A stretch of 27,161 nt of DNA from Euprymna scolopes (taxonomy: Eukaryota > Mollusca > Cephalopoda > Sepiida > Sepiolidae), in NCBI GenBank assembly GCA_024364805.1, contig CM044509.1, positions 33,825,648-33,852,808 of the forward strand, given 5' to 3'. Below the pieces are notes generated by a model. It ran no database searches, was not told where the DNA came from, and saw only the letters and a list, made by a program, of their open reading frames with translations. Positions 8,451 through 17,745 of this stretch are shown piece by piece. Each line of letters starts with the position of its first letter. Position 1 is the stretch's first letter. The position numbers and the translations under genes are program-made.

Positions 8451-8624
8451 CCCCCCCCGAAAACCTGTAAAAGTGGTAATTTAAAAGGATTTTTCGAGGG
8501 TGGACTAATTCTGCACATTTACCTTATTTTTTTTTATTTTATCGTTTTTGTCATGTAATTTTCTTTTTTTTTTTTTTGTATTAAGTCAAACATGGTACGA
8601 TTTTCTTTTAAATTATTTCTTTAG

Positions 8625-9353
8625 GTATATGAACTTCATTTCCGACCTGAAGACATACAGCGAGTATTTTCTTCCTTATTATATAACTGCTCCCCTAGAG
8701 GATACAGAATGTTAAGAGACACTAAAAATGTAATTTTACCATGCTATTCAACCATTCGAAGATTAACCTTATCAACTTCTATGACTCCTGTCATTGAACA
8801 ACACGATAACAATTTTCTCATGTATATTAAAAGTAAGTTCAAGTTACTAATGCAGAACGACATCACAGTATTTTTACTTGTTGATGAAATGCATCTCAAA
8901 CCTTATCTTGATTATAAAGGTGGTAATATTGTTGGCTTAGCTAAAAACAGCAATGAACCTGCCACAAGTGCATTTGCTTTTATGCTTAGCAGTGTATTCT
9001 CACAATATAAAGATGTTGTGCATGTTATGCCAACTAAATGTCTTCTAGCTGAGAACTTATTTGACATAATTAAACGTGTAATAATTGGCTTAGAAGATGT
9101 AGAGTTTAAGATATATATAACAAATAATAATGCAATAAATAAAAAAGCTATGTCTTTCTTTTCTAGCCTATCAAAGCTTTCAATTGTATATCCCCATCCA
9201 GTTAGAACGTCTAGCCCTCTTTTCTTCTCAGTGCATATATTAAAATTCATTAGAAACAATTGGCTTGGCCAAAAAGATGAACGTAAATGCATGATGTTCC
9301 CAAAGTTTTGTTATAATGGAAATCATGAATTAGATAACATCAAAAGTGCTTAA
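8625..9353 (+). pseudogene. P-element-like transposase, RNase-H core region
   Basis: The frame enters from the splice acceptor with VYELHFRPEDI (end of the THAP domain; the third zinc ligand is Y where C is usual, the histidine is kept) and runs open to a stop at 9353. LLVDEMHLKPYLDYKGGN carries the first catalytic aspartate of P/THAP9 transposases. IYITNNNAINKKAMSFFS corresponds to the second-acid block, where relatives have SDNN, so the aspartate is replaced by N. SSPLFFSVHILKFIRNNWL matches the FF..D..H.LK.IRNNW block, with two or three residues including the D missing. The catalytic centre is therefore lost. Confidence 0.85.
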
Positions 9354-9792
9354 TTTTTTAGTTTGCATAAACTTTATGCCCTAGAATCTCAATCACTTGT
9401 GAAATATTGCTATAAGTTGACGTCAAAAGCTCTTTCTCCGACTACTTTTGAAAGGCAAAATGTTAATTTGGTTTTGCAAATTTTCAACGAATATACTATT
9501 CAAGGTTTGCTAACCTTAGGAAAATAGGAATGCTTGCCAAATTATGCAGAAATCGCAGAATACATTCAAATATTTTATATTTTGTGGACAATACTGAATG
9601 TGAAAACACCATATAAAGGTTGTCGACTTTGTAATAAATATGCTAATCCACTTACATTAAATAGTGATAATTATAGTTTCCTAAATATGTTCTGTGACTG
9701 GTTAGAAACTTGGAATAGCATTCCTGGAAGAACTGGTAAGTTAACAAAGGAAACATACTGCTTTGCACCATACTACTTACGCAATTTTAGAA
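9354..9792 (+). pseudogene. P-element-like transposase, middle region
   Basis: After the stop at 9353 the same family similarity continues: LHKLYALESQSLVKYCYKLT, then ALSPTTFERQNVNLVLQIFNE, and after another stop near 9526 PNYAEIAEYIQIFYILWTIL, NVKTPYKGCRLCNKYANPLT and GRTGKLTKETY. This is the conserved block that precedes the LHHTTYALLELTKY segment in P transposases. A frameshift near 9763 separates the two. Confidence 0.8.
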
Positions 9793-10293
9793 TTGACTAA
9801 ATATTGTATAAATGTACTGAACATGGTGTATATATTATACGAAAAGGTTCAGGCAGATAACCCTGAGGCAAGGTTTAGCCAGTATCGACAACCTAGTGGA
9901 GATCAGTATAATATATCGATACGTCAGGTGTATGAATGTGAAAAAAAACTCAGAATGTTATCAGTTTTAAAATTGAGCTTACCAATTAATAATCGAACTA
10001 TTGAATTGAAAAATTTAAAAGAAACTAACTGGGATGAAATGACAAGGGAGCAAGAGTTACATCTTTATAGATTTAACATACATGTAACAGAACATGATGT
10101 TAATCAATGCAAGGAAGTACTTCATGTTATATTATACTTAGCAGGTTATTGCTGTCATACAGTTTTCAAAAAACTGAAATGCAATAGCTGCAAAAATGTA
10201 CTATCCGAAAGAGAGGCTGTTGAAGAAATAGCTGAATTAACCGCTACTTTCAGGTTATTAACAGAGGTTCTCTGCTATACCCAAATTATATAA
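9763..10293 (+). pseudogene. P-element-like transposase, C-terminal region
   Basis: The frame begins HHTTYAILELTKYCINVLNM and continues with NPEARFSQYRQPSGDQYNIS and IRQVYECEKKLRMLSVLKL, the most conserved C-terminal signature of P-element/THAP9 transposases (family form: LEARFGQYRQLSG.NYNIS..QV.E.EKK). It then reads LYLAGYCCHTVFKKLKCNSC, a cysteine-bearing block also typical of the family. It ends at an internal stop at 10293. Confidence 0.85.
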
Positions 10294-10589
10294 CTAATAA
10301 TTTTGTCTTATATAATTATATAGTTATAAACAAACGTACAATATGCGATTCTTTTTTACATTCGATTCATCAGAGAAAATTAGCCATGTACATAACTTTA
10401 AATATTTGGGCTGATCAAAATCGATTATTTCATGTTGACTCTTATGATGAGGGTCACACTATTCAGCAAATTGAAAAAATGCTGTTATGGAGTTCATCGA
10501 ATTCCCTTATAAACAATTTTTGTCGCAAAGAGAATGACAATATTAGTAAAAAAAAACAATATCAGGAAAAGAAAAATTCAAACTTTTAA
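10294..10589 (+). pseudogene. P-element-like transposase, extreme C-terminus
   Basis: The frame from about 10386 reads MYITLNIWADQNRLFHVDSY, then DEGHTIQQIEKMLLWSSSN, SLINNFCRKENDN and a lysine-rich tail (SKKKQYQEKKN), ending at TAA 10587-10589. It is continuous in order with the preceding frame. I infer it is the family's basic tail. Confidence 0.6.
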
Positions 10590-10696
10590 TTAAATTCTAC
10601 AACAAATTTTTGAAAATTTTTATTTTCAATGTTTGAAATATTTCTACCTTAGTAACTTTGTTTGTACTAACATTTGTTTGAATTTAATTTTTAAAT

Positions 10697-10907
10697 TATT
10701 GTTTGTTATTCAGTTAAACTAATTGTTCATTATTAAGCTAAACTAATTTATTGTTCGTTATTCAGTTAAACCAATTTATTGTTCGTTTTTCAGTTAAACT
10801 AATTCATTGTTCGTTTTTCAGTTAAACTAATTTATTGTTCGCATTTCAGTTAAACTAATTTATTGTTCGCATTTCAGTTAAATTAATCTATCGTTTGTTT
10901 TTCAGTT
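10697..10907 (+). repeat. 28-bp minisatellite, ~7.5 copies
   Basis: The unit is TTTATTGTTCG, TTTTTCAG, TTAAACTAA. The first copies are diverged and the middle copies nearly identical. It lies in the 3' non-coding part of the P-like element, between the last coding remnant and the right terminal repeat. Confidence 0.9.
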
Positions 10908-11271
10908 TTGATTTTTAAAATATTGTTTTTTATTTAAAAACTATTTATTGTTCATTTTTATTTATTTCTATTGAATGAACTTCAGTTTCATACAAATCAA
11001 ATCGTATTCCTTTTCTTTTTAAACTTTTAACAACTTTTCTCCCTTTCTATTCGTTTTTTTATTATTAATATTTTTATTATTACTATTGGATGAGTTTCAG
11101 TACAAAGTATCATGTTTATCTTTTTTAATCCAATTTTGAAGTTTTCTAACGCTTTCTGTAAAAAAACTGTTTGCTCATTATCGGCAGTCTGTGTTCCACT
11201 TATCTTGCTTTCTAGGACCTATGGCGATGACGTAATTTTCAGCTGACAGGCCATCTATGATGATGGTCACG

Positions 11272-11278
11272 ATATGAT
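11272..11278 (+). repeat. Candidate target-site duplication, right
   Basis: ATATGAT, identical to 6897-6903, directly follows the CACG end of the P-like element. Confidence 0.4.
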
Positions 11279-11499
11279 GATATTATTTTAATTTCCATAT
11301 TTCGTTTTTATATTCTTCATATTTAAGCCTCAACCATGCACGAAATCTCCATTATAAAATAAAAGATTCCACTTACGTGCAAGGCAATTCCGTTATACTT
11401 GATTTATAAGAACGAATGCTTGCCATGTCCAACAAGGAAATATTTACGTTTGTGGAATGCAGTTTTACGGCACTTGAACTATTTATGTCATTTACAACT

Positions 11500-11854
11500 G
11501 TGCAAGTTCTTTAAGATTTTTTTCTCCGTCTCCTTCCTTTTCTTATTTATATTCTTATTTGTCTTCTTTTTCGTCTTCTTCATCATCTTCTTCGTTTTCT
11601 TTTTCGTTTTCTTCTTCGCTGCCTTCTTCTTCACTTTCGTCTTCTTTTGCGTATTCTTCTTCGCATTTTTCTTCTTCGCATTCTTGTGTTCGTCTGCGTG
11701 TACGTATTCTTCTACGTCTTTTTTGTTCTTCTCTTATTTTTGTTCTTTGTTTTCTTCTTCGTTGTCTTCTTCTTCTTCTACGTCTTCTTTTTCGTATTTT
11801 TATTCGTTGCATTGTTCTTCTACGCTTTCTTCTTCTTCTTCTTCTTCTTCTTCT
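11500..11854. repeat. (TTC)n-type polypyrimidine tract
   Basis: About 350 bases of TTC repeats with CG-containing interruptions, becoming pure (TTC)n from about 11829. All long open frames here are low-complexity artefacts. The mirror-like polypurine/polypyrimidine strand bias could form triplex DNA. Confidence 0.95.
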
Positions 11855-12236
11855 NNNNNNNNNNNNNNNNNNNNNNNNNNNNNNNNNNNNNNNNNNNNNN
11901 NNNNNNNNNNNNNNNNNNNNNNNNNNNNNNNNNNNNNNNNNNNNNNNNNNNNNNNNNNNNNNNNNNNNNNNNNNNNNNNNNNNNNNNNNNNNNNNNNNNN
12001 NNNNNNNNNNNNNNNNNNNNNNNNNNNNNNNNNNNNNNNNNNNNNNNNNNNNNNNNNNNNNNNNNNNNNNNNNNNNNNNNNNNNNNNNNNNNNNNNNNNN
12101 NNNNNNNNNNNNNNNNNNNNNNNNNNNNNNNNNNNNNNNNNNNNNNNNNNNNNNNNNNNNNNNNNNNNNNNNNNNNNNNNNNNNNNNNNNNNNNNNNNNN
12201 NNNNNNNNNNNNNNNNNNNNNNNNNNNNNNNNNNNN
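11855..12236. other. Assembly gap (382 N)
   Basis: Unresolved bases between (TTC)n on the left and (ATT)n on the right. The array on the two sides differs, so unknown sequence or a repeat change lies in the gap. Confidence 1.
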
Positions 12237-12264
12237 TATTATTATTATTATTATTATTATTATT
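12237..12264. repeat. (ATT)n microsatellite
   Basis: Pure TAT triplets emerging from the gap. From 12265 to about 12764 nothing was recognised apart from an AG-rich patch near 12381-12430. Confidence 0.95.
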
Positions 12265-12764
12265 CCTGATAATGTGCAAAGGAAAATGGTTTTGGATTCA
12301 TTCGTTTTCATGACTGAACATTCCCGCGTTTATTTCGCTGGACACGCACGTGCATGCACACACAATTACATGAATAAAAGAAGGGGCGGATAGAGAACAA
12401 AGAGAGACAAGGATAGAGAGAGACAGATACAACCATTGACGAAGAGTTAAGTAAAGTACTCACACTTAGTCGGTTTTTCTTCCGATTAAACTGTCTTTTT
12501 TTTAAATTATTTATTTCTAGTAAGATTCTTCTCCTTTTCGTTTACATAACGTGCAAATATGTACGCTTTTCGTATGCAAATATTCAATAATTTCCGATGA
12601 AAATCTTTGTGTATTTTGAAGGCGTCGTCGCATCTCGACGAGCCATTGTTCAGCGTTCATTTGATATGTATTCTTTGCTAAGTTTCAATAGAAATCTTAA
12701 ATAGAAACTTAATCAATAAAAAACACAAATTGAATTGTCGCATTTGTATTTTAGGTTTGCGAGC

Positions 12765-13115
12765 CTATGGTAACAAATGCTCAGAAATTGAACGAACGCG
12801 TTAGAAAGATGGCACGTCATGTACCAACGCTGTTCTTCAAGATGGTTCTGTGATGACTCTTCGAGTAATCGAAAACTTCAGAAACAATCTCCAACAGTGT
12901 ACAACGAAAAGAGGTCATTATTTAAAGAATACAATTTTTTTTAAACGAAATAAGCAAAATCTGTAATCCTTTATTAAAACAACGTTATTTTTCATATACT
13001 ACATAACCACGTTGACGTACTGTTTCTTGTTAGATGCCCGAAGTTAAGCTACATTGAACCTGGTCAGTACCGTATTGGTGACCAAGTGGGAATACTAGAT
13101 GCTACTTACCTGGCA
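12765..13115 (+). repeat. 5S-rRNA-derived repeat unit B
   Basis: 13030-13105 matches metazoan 5S rRNA from the box A region onward: CCGAAGTTAAGCTACATTGA, then ACCTGGTCAGTAC, TTGGTGACC and GTGGGAATACTAGATGCT. Upstream to about 12765 it aligns with the upstream part of unit A at 3237 (GCTCAGAAATTGAACGAACG, GATGGCACGTCATG, ATCGAAAACTTCAG, CAACAGTGTA, TTTAAACGAAA). The internal Pol III promoter words are well kept here. The first ~25-30 nt of 5S are not recognisable, so it is not a functional 5S gene. Confidence 0.75.
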
Positions 13116-13128
13116 TAGGTGACGCAAA

Positions 13129-13172
13129 CGCCTTGTGTCTAATTTACTTTCGTTAGGGAAGCAAATAAATAC
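13129..13172 (+). repeat. Fragment of the ~200-bp interspersed repeat
   Basis: CCTTGTGTCTAATTTACTTT followed by AGGGAAGCAAATAAATA echoes the 3' part of the units at 14545-14930 (TGTGTCTAACTCTGCCCTCG, then GAGGCAAGTAAATA). It follows the 5S-like unit within about 25 bases. Confidence 0.45.
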
Positions 13173-13313
13173 CTACTAGATGTTGTACATATTCATGCAA
13201 GCAAGTATGAATACAGTTTTCATTGATGTGTCACTCGTTTTTATATAGTAATGAGACATTTCGAGAATAAAGTTACAAATTTGTCAGGTGAACGGTGAGA
13301 TAACATCTCGAGA

Positions 13314-13770
13314 TTTTTTTTTTTTTTTACATAAACATCACCACTTATCACTCGAAGATAAGGTTTAAAGATCGTGCAGTAGTCAATTGGACAATATAGT
13401 AATCGTTAGTAATGGAAATTCGGTAAATCTGTTAACAGGTGGAACGGCGCATCAAGAACTTGAAGACAACCATATTGTAGTCCGCTGGAAAGCAGGCAAA
13501 CGAAAGACAGTTCCACAGGCGTGTAGTTCTAAGAAAGAAACTTTGTTCATGGAATCTATGTTTAGGTTTAGGCACAGAGAAAGAGTGGGGGAAACTATTG
13601 ATATTGTTTTCAGTTAGACGAGTGTTTCTCGTGGAAGTTTGGCGAGAGGGGCTCATAGATTGGAGTTCAGACGAGCACTTGCCACGAAAATAACTAAAAA
13701 AAGCAGACAGACTCGTAACATCTCTTCTGTGAGAAAAAGGTTGCAGGAAGGAGAAAAGGGCATCCCCTAA
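13314..13770 (-). mobile_element. LINE 3' end, RT C-terminal part and A-tail
   Basis: On the minus strand the coding remnant runs from about 13765 down to 13432: FSHRRDVTSLSAFFSYFRGK, CSSELQS, then KHRFHEQSFFLRTTRLWNCL and ACFPADYNMVVFKF. This matches the last ~110 residues of the reverse-transcriptase protein of jockey/CR1-type LINEs (HRRDVASL...SFFPRTARLWNSLP..CFP..YN...FKSRVN). The 3' untranslated region ends in poly-A (plus-strand T run 13314-13328). It is 5'-truncated. A nearly intact reading frame in this short piece suggests a fairly young insertion. Confidence 0.8.
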
Positions 13771-13814
13771 TGTTTGAAACTGGGCATAATTTCATTATTT
13801 AAGAAGACGGCTAT

Positions 13815-13985
13815 ATATGATTTTGTTAATATCAAACTTGAAGAAGACCATGTTATAACCAGCTGGGAAGCAGATCCCTGGTATTGTGTTCCACAGACGA
13901 GCAGTTCTTGGAAATTAACTTTGTTCGTGGGCTTTCTGTTTAGTTTGAGGTAAAAAGGGAAGTCATCTACAGTGGTTGTTGGTGG
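13815..13985 (-). mobile_element. Second LINE C-terminal fragment
   Basis: The minus strand reads FPRTARLWNTIPGICFPAGY followed by NMVFFKFDIN, the same C-terminal signature as the neighbouring copy, with one stop in HEQS*FPRT. It is another short 5'-truncated copy, in the same orientation and some 50 bases away. No clear A-tail is seen. Confidence 0.7.
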
Positions 13986-14540
13986 ACAAGTTTATTTTAT
14001 GGGTGCTTTAAACTGCGTTGGGAATCGATAATCGGAAAAATCGAAAGTTTTTGGAGTATTGGAATCGGAAAAAAAAATTGTCAATTTTCCGATGCCAAAA
14101 ATTATATTTCAAATTTTTTTTCAAAAAATTTAATTGTCTATTGCTGGTACAAATGCTAAAATGATAAATATTTATTGATTTTAAACTAAAATCTACAGAT
14201 CATCCCCCGCAACTGTATTTTAAGTTGACGAAAGCATATGCGCATATTACATTGGTTTTTACGGTTGTTGGATATTGACTGGGCAATGCCGAAAGGTGGG
14301 CTTATCGACGATTATTATGATTATTCAAGCCCTAAACATATTCAGAATAAATATTTATTTACGTTCATTTAGGAATGTTAACTTTAAAATGTTTTCATAA
14401 TAATTTAGTTGACAACTCAGAATTAATGACATCTATAAACATCAGGTGATTGTCTTCGTGACGAAAACGTAGGACGTCTTTTAGAAAGAAAGATAGTCTT
14501 TTGGAGATACGTGGAAATTAGTGTTTAGAGTTTGAAGGAA
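13986..14540. other. AT-rich stretch, no gene seen
   Basis: 14020-14100 has repeated ATCGGAAAAATCG / TTTTCCGAT words in both orientations, reminiscent of hAT-type MITE interiors, but I could not define ends. The rest is featureless. Confidence 0.4.
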
Positions 14541-14544
14541 ACAG

Positions 14545-14719
14545 GCAGAGAGTATGTCCTCGGTTAGTGGAGAAGAAATCCTTCATGGGTTAGACATATT
14601 TTTTTTTATTTTTGTTCCTACTCAAAGTGCCCCTTTTTGGGAAGCTAGATTTTCCCTACATTAAAAACCGACCATGTGTCTTGCTCTACCCTCATAGAGA
14701 AGCAAATAAATAAGAACAA
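14545..14719 (+). repeat. ~200-bp interspersed repeat, tandem copy 1
   Basis: Contains CTCGGTTAGTGGAGAAGAAA, then TCCTTCATGG, TTTTTATTTTTGTTCCTACT, AAAGTGCCC, TTTTCCCTACATTAAAAA and AGAAGCAAATAAATAAGAAC. It is followed head-to-tail by copy 2. Confidence 0.8.
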
Positions 14720-14930
14720 AGCGTAGTATCTGTTGTGATACTACATTTAACTTTTTCTGTCTTCGGTCAGTGGAGAAATTCTTCGGGACTGAGACGATTT
14801 TTTTTTTATTTTTGTTCCTATTTAGAGTGCCCGTGTTTTGGTGAGCTGTATTTTCCCCACATTAAAAAGCGACGTTGTGTCTAACTCTGCCCTCGTGGGG
14901 AGGCAAGTAAATAGGAACATGGTAATTCTG
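14720..14930 (+). repeat. ~200-bp interspersed repeat, tandem copy 2
   Basis: Same unit as 14545-14719 and 1033-1219: GCGTAGTATCTGTTGTGATA, CGGTCAGTGGAGAAA, TTTTTATTTTTGTTCCTA, AGAGTGCCCG, CCCCACATTAAAAAGCGA, TGTCTAACTCTGCCCTC and GAGGCAAGTAAATAGGAACA. The period is about 202 bases. From 14931 to 15257 only a short GCT-repeat patch (15088-15110) is notable. Confidence 0.8.
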
Positions 14931-15257
14931 CAGTCAGTTGGTCGAATCAGAGTTAGTAGTTTCAGACCCGCTTATTTAAAAACGTGGTAACACTACATCC
15001 ACTTATAATGAAATTGTTTTACGGTTGGGTACTTCATCGTTTTCTGATAATGGTCTTTGAAAACAATGACCGAATTGTGTTTTTTTGTTGCTGCTGCTGC
15101 TATTGCCGCAGCCGGATGTCCGTGTACAAGTTTTTAAGAAATCTTAACGACTAACAACCTAACTGGTGACTCATGATTCGAACCGAAAACTGAATGTTTA
15201 CACAACGATCTCTAAATCGCCCAAGCGTTAATAACTATCAATGCATATATAATCAGA

Positions 15258-15291
15258 ATTTATTTATTTTATTTATTTATTTATTTATTTT
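15258..15291. repeat. (TTTA)n microsatellite
   Basis: ATTT/TTTA tetranucleotide array immediately 5' of the tRNA-like SINE head. Confidence 0.9.
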
Positions 15292-15295
15292 GATG

Positions 15296-15420
15296 AGGTT
15301 GGCTCAGTGGTTAACGACACAGACTGACGACCTAGGTGTCCCAAATTCGTTCCACAAAAATCGCTTTCATTTAGGATGTTCACATGGTCCCTTTCGTAAG
15401 TACCTGATGTCTTTCTAGAA
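15296..15420 (+). mobile_element. tRNA-derived SINE
   Basis: TGGCTCAGTGG (15300-15310) is a good Pol III box A, and AAATTCGTTCC (15343-15353) a weakened box B. The 33-base distance and the text between (TTAACGACACAGACTGACGA) have the form of a tRNA head. The body after 15360 shows no family I can name and its 3' limit is uncertain. Cephalopods are known for tRNA-headed SINEs. Confidence 0.65.
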
Positions 15421-15657
15421 ATTATAATTGTGACAAGAAAAATATCGGGGAAACCAATGCCAGCAATAGAATCTTCGGATTCTTGCGGTATATTTTCGAT
15501 CGTTCGATTATTCAACTAAACTAGTTTGGTTGTTATGTTTTACGGCATATCAACACTTTTGGCGTTCGATTTTGGTAAAAGATTTGTATGCTCCCAGGCT
15601 TTTATATCTTCAAATAGTTAGTGTTTGATTTGGTTGATTTGAAGGATAACAGCGTTG

Positions 15658-15695
15658 GGTTTTTTTTTTTGTTGTTTTTTTTTGGGGGGGGGGGT
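15658..15695. repeat. Poly-T/poly-G low-complexity tract
   Basis: T-rich run ending in ten G. A similar T-then-G tract occurs at 17688-17745. Confidence 0.9.
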
Positions 15696-15824
15696 TATAG
15701 AACATAATTGAGTTTTTACATTGAAGAAGAAAAACTATAATATCAATATTTAGTTCATTTAAGTTATGGAAGCCGATATATTTAAACAGTTAAATCTGGT
15801 AGTGCCAGATCAACAAAAGTGGTA

Positions 15825-16450
15825 TACAGAGTGGAACGATAAAATTGTTGCCTGGGGTGGTGAAAACAAAGTTTCCGGCCACAGTTATGGTCTTTGGCGT
15901 TGTTTCAAGTGCCACACCACATCTTCGAAGCAGGCTTCAAAGTCAACATCAAAGTATACCTCGATGTGCTGAAGAGTGTGGTGATCCCCTGGTGCAATCA
16001 GGTGACTGCTGGCAGACCCTGGGTGTGGCAGCCGGACTCGGCACCGATCAACAAGTTCAAAGACACGCAGATCTGGCTTCAGAAGGAGTGCTACAACTTT
16101 GTATCCTTCTCTCACTGTCCCGCTCATCCCCCGACCTGAACCCGCTGGACTACTTCGTTTGTTTGTACGTCGAGAACATCACTAACATGACCTCTCACAA
16201 CACCAACGCCAGCCAGATCGCTGCCATCCACCAAGTATACGCCGAGTTCCCGCTGGCGCTTGTGAAAAAGACATGCTCACAGTTCCGGACCCGTATCGAG
16301 GCTAAAGGCGCCTATATTGAATAGATGTCAGCTCTATTACATAATCAAGTTACCTGAATAGTTGTTTTTTTTTTTTTTCAATAAAAAGTTTTTAAATAAA
16401 ACTGCAGTGTTGTTTTCTTTAGGGCGACAATTTTATAGTTCCACACTGTA
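15825..16450 (+). mobile_element. Internally deleted Tc1/mariner-type transposon (626 bp)
   Basis: The left end TACAGAGTGGAACGATAAAA (15825) and the reverse complement of the right end TACAGTGTGGAACTATAAAA (ending 16450) agree at about 25 of 28 bases, bounded by TA. The interior carries only the C-terminal half of a DDE/D transposase, spread over two frames: FPATVMVFGVVSS, then HIFEAGFKVNIKVYLDVLK, WQPDSAPINKFKDTQIWLQ (second catalytic D) and SSPDLNPLDYFVCLYVENIT (third acid), ending GAYIE and a stop at 16324. The first catalytic D and the DNA-binding domain are absent. The left terminal repeat runs directly into the transposase middle, so the deletion removed the 5' half. Confidence 0.85.
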
Positions 16451-17687
16451 TTATTACATTCCACCACCTTATAAACAACCGTAAGTATTGCTTACTAAAA
16501 AGGGACTTAAATGAAAAACAAGCATTTGTTTTGATCTGTACTCAGCGATAAATTCTCGTTAATTTTGTATTTTTTCTCTAAATATAATTGGAGCATACTG
16601 GTGTGTATATATACGTGTCTTCTGTGATGCATGTACCTAAGTGTTCATATAAATTACGTGTCTACATAGAGGATCGCGCCGTCCAGTGTTCATGTAGTTG
16701 TATAATCCAACCTAAGCGTATCTCTTGAGTGTATGCATAAAACGAACAGTGTCTGCGTTTCTTGTATGTGTGGATATATGCACCAATTCAATCGGACAGT
16801 TCCCAAATAGGACAAATACATTTGAGATACCTTCTTGTAACCGACACAAATAAACAACTGTTGGGCACCAGACAAACGGGAAACATACCTTTTCATAGTC
16901 GATAATGTCCGGCGGTTAGTCTTTTCCTTGAAGTCCTGCAATAGATGTCTCCCTCCAAGTTATAATACACAGATAATTTTATTCACGCTTCCTTCGGAGT
17001 TTGCCGCGTTTGTCTTAACTTCTACATCTTCTCTGGATGTGTCGACTGGATATTTCCATGGTCCGCAAGAGACCAGATATATTCCGAGCCAACAGCTTCA
17101 ATGTCAACTCAATCTCATTCGTTCTACTCCCTGACTGACTGACTGTTTACATGAATACTTCATAAATCTCGCTTCTTTGTTACGTCAAAGGCCATCCTTA
17201 TTATTGCTACTACCGTAACTTTTGTTTATATAAACTTTCAAACTGGCTTTAATTAAATTCCAATCTTATTTTATTATCACGGAACCTTGGAAATTATTAA
17301 TGTTTTGTATTTCCGAACTGAAATTCCAAATCTTTTATTATATAAATATTTAGTATCTTTAACTGGTTTAAAATATTTTGACGCAGTAATATTTTATTGT
17401 GACTTTTAAAAACTGCTATTATTTCCAAATATTTATCTTATTTTAATAACATTCTTTTCTTAGTTAAATATGGTCAGCCCCCCAATTATTCAAGGTGCCT
17501 GTTCTAATATAATGATTTGCTCGGACTTCCAACCTTTGAACTTCCAGAAAACCTGGCGCAGATCCTCGAAAAAAAAAACACACTTTCCGTAACTATAATC
17601 CTTACTTTTAAACATACGTTTGTGCTGAGGAGGAAGCACTCTACAGGCAAACCTCTAACTATCTTTTCGCGGTGAGGTGTGCAGGTT
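16451..17687. other. AT-rich stretch, no gene seen
   Basis: Only short frames on both strands, none with recognisable similarity. Two runs of inverted TATTTAAA-type words at 17330-17420 are ordinary for AT-rich DNA. Confidence 0.45.
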
Positions 17688-17745
17688 TTGTTTTGTTTTT
17701 GTTTTTTTGTTTTGTTTTTTTTTTGTTTTTTTTTGGGGGGGGGGT
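17688..17745. repeat. Poly-T/G low-complexity tract
   Basis: TTTTG repeats, poly-T, then ten or more G. From 17746 to 18526 nothing was recognised. Confidence 0.9.

Larger units (their letters stand above)
7203..8624 (+). other. Intron of the P-like transposase
   Basis: Bounded by GTAAGTG at 7203 and TTATTTCTTTAG ending at 8624. The phase joins SR to VYELHFRPEDI, which is how a THAP domain closes. The intron is AT-rich, has no coding content and is occupied from about 7616 to 8450 by nested inverted repeats. Confidence 0.75.
6904..11271 (+). mobile_element. P-element-like (THAP) DNA transposon, full length but decayed
   Basis: The element spans about 4.37 kb. The left end (CGTGGCTACCGTAATATGAT then AGCCT) and the reverse complement of the right end (CGTGACCATCATCATAGAT then GGCCT) agree at roughly three quarters of positions. 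Both sub-ends carry a CRE-like word (TGACGTCA 6953-6960, TGACGTAA 11228-11235). Between them are a THAP exon, a 1.4 kb intron and a long transposase region similar to P-element/THAP9 transposases, all on the plus strand and in family order. Several stops and one clear frameshift make it inactive. It lies 69 bp downstream of the Tc1-like element. Confidence 0.75.

Noticed and set aside
11399-12393. Several long frames spanning the N gap
   Set aside because: They consist of triplet-repeat low complexity joined through unknown bases.
13020-13105. Functional 5S rRNA gene
   Set aside because: The first quarter to third of 5S is missing or diverged and box C is altered, so it is called a 5S-derived repeat.
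15375-15395. Possible 21-nt microexon (TTTCATTTAG ... GTAAGTAC)
   Set aside because: It lies in the body of the tRNA-derived SINE, and no neighbouring exon with matching phase was found.
15766-15824. Start MEADIFKQLNLVVPDQQ as the N-terminus of the 15.8 kb transposase
   Set aside because: The left terminal inverted repeat begins at 15825, so this text is outside the element and only happens to be open.
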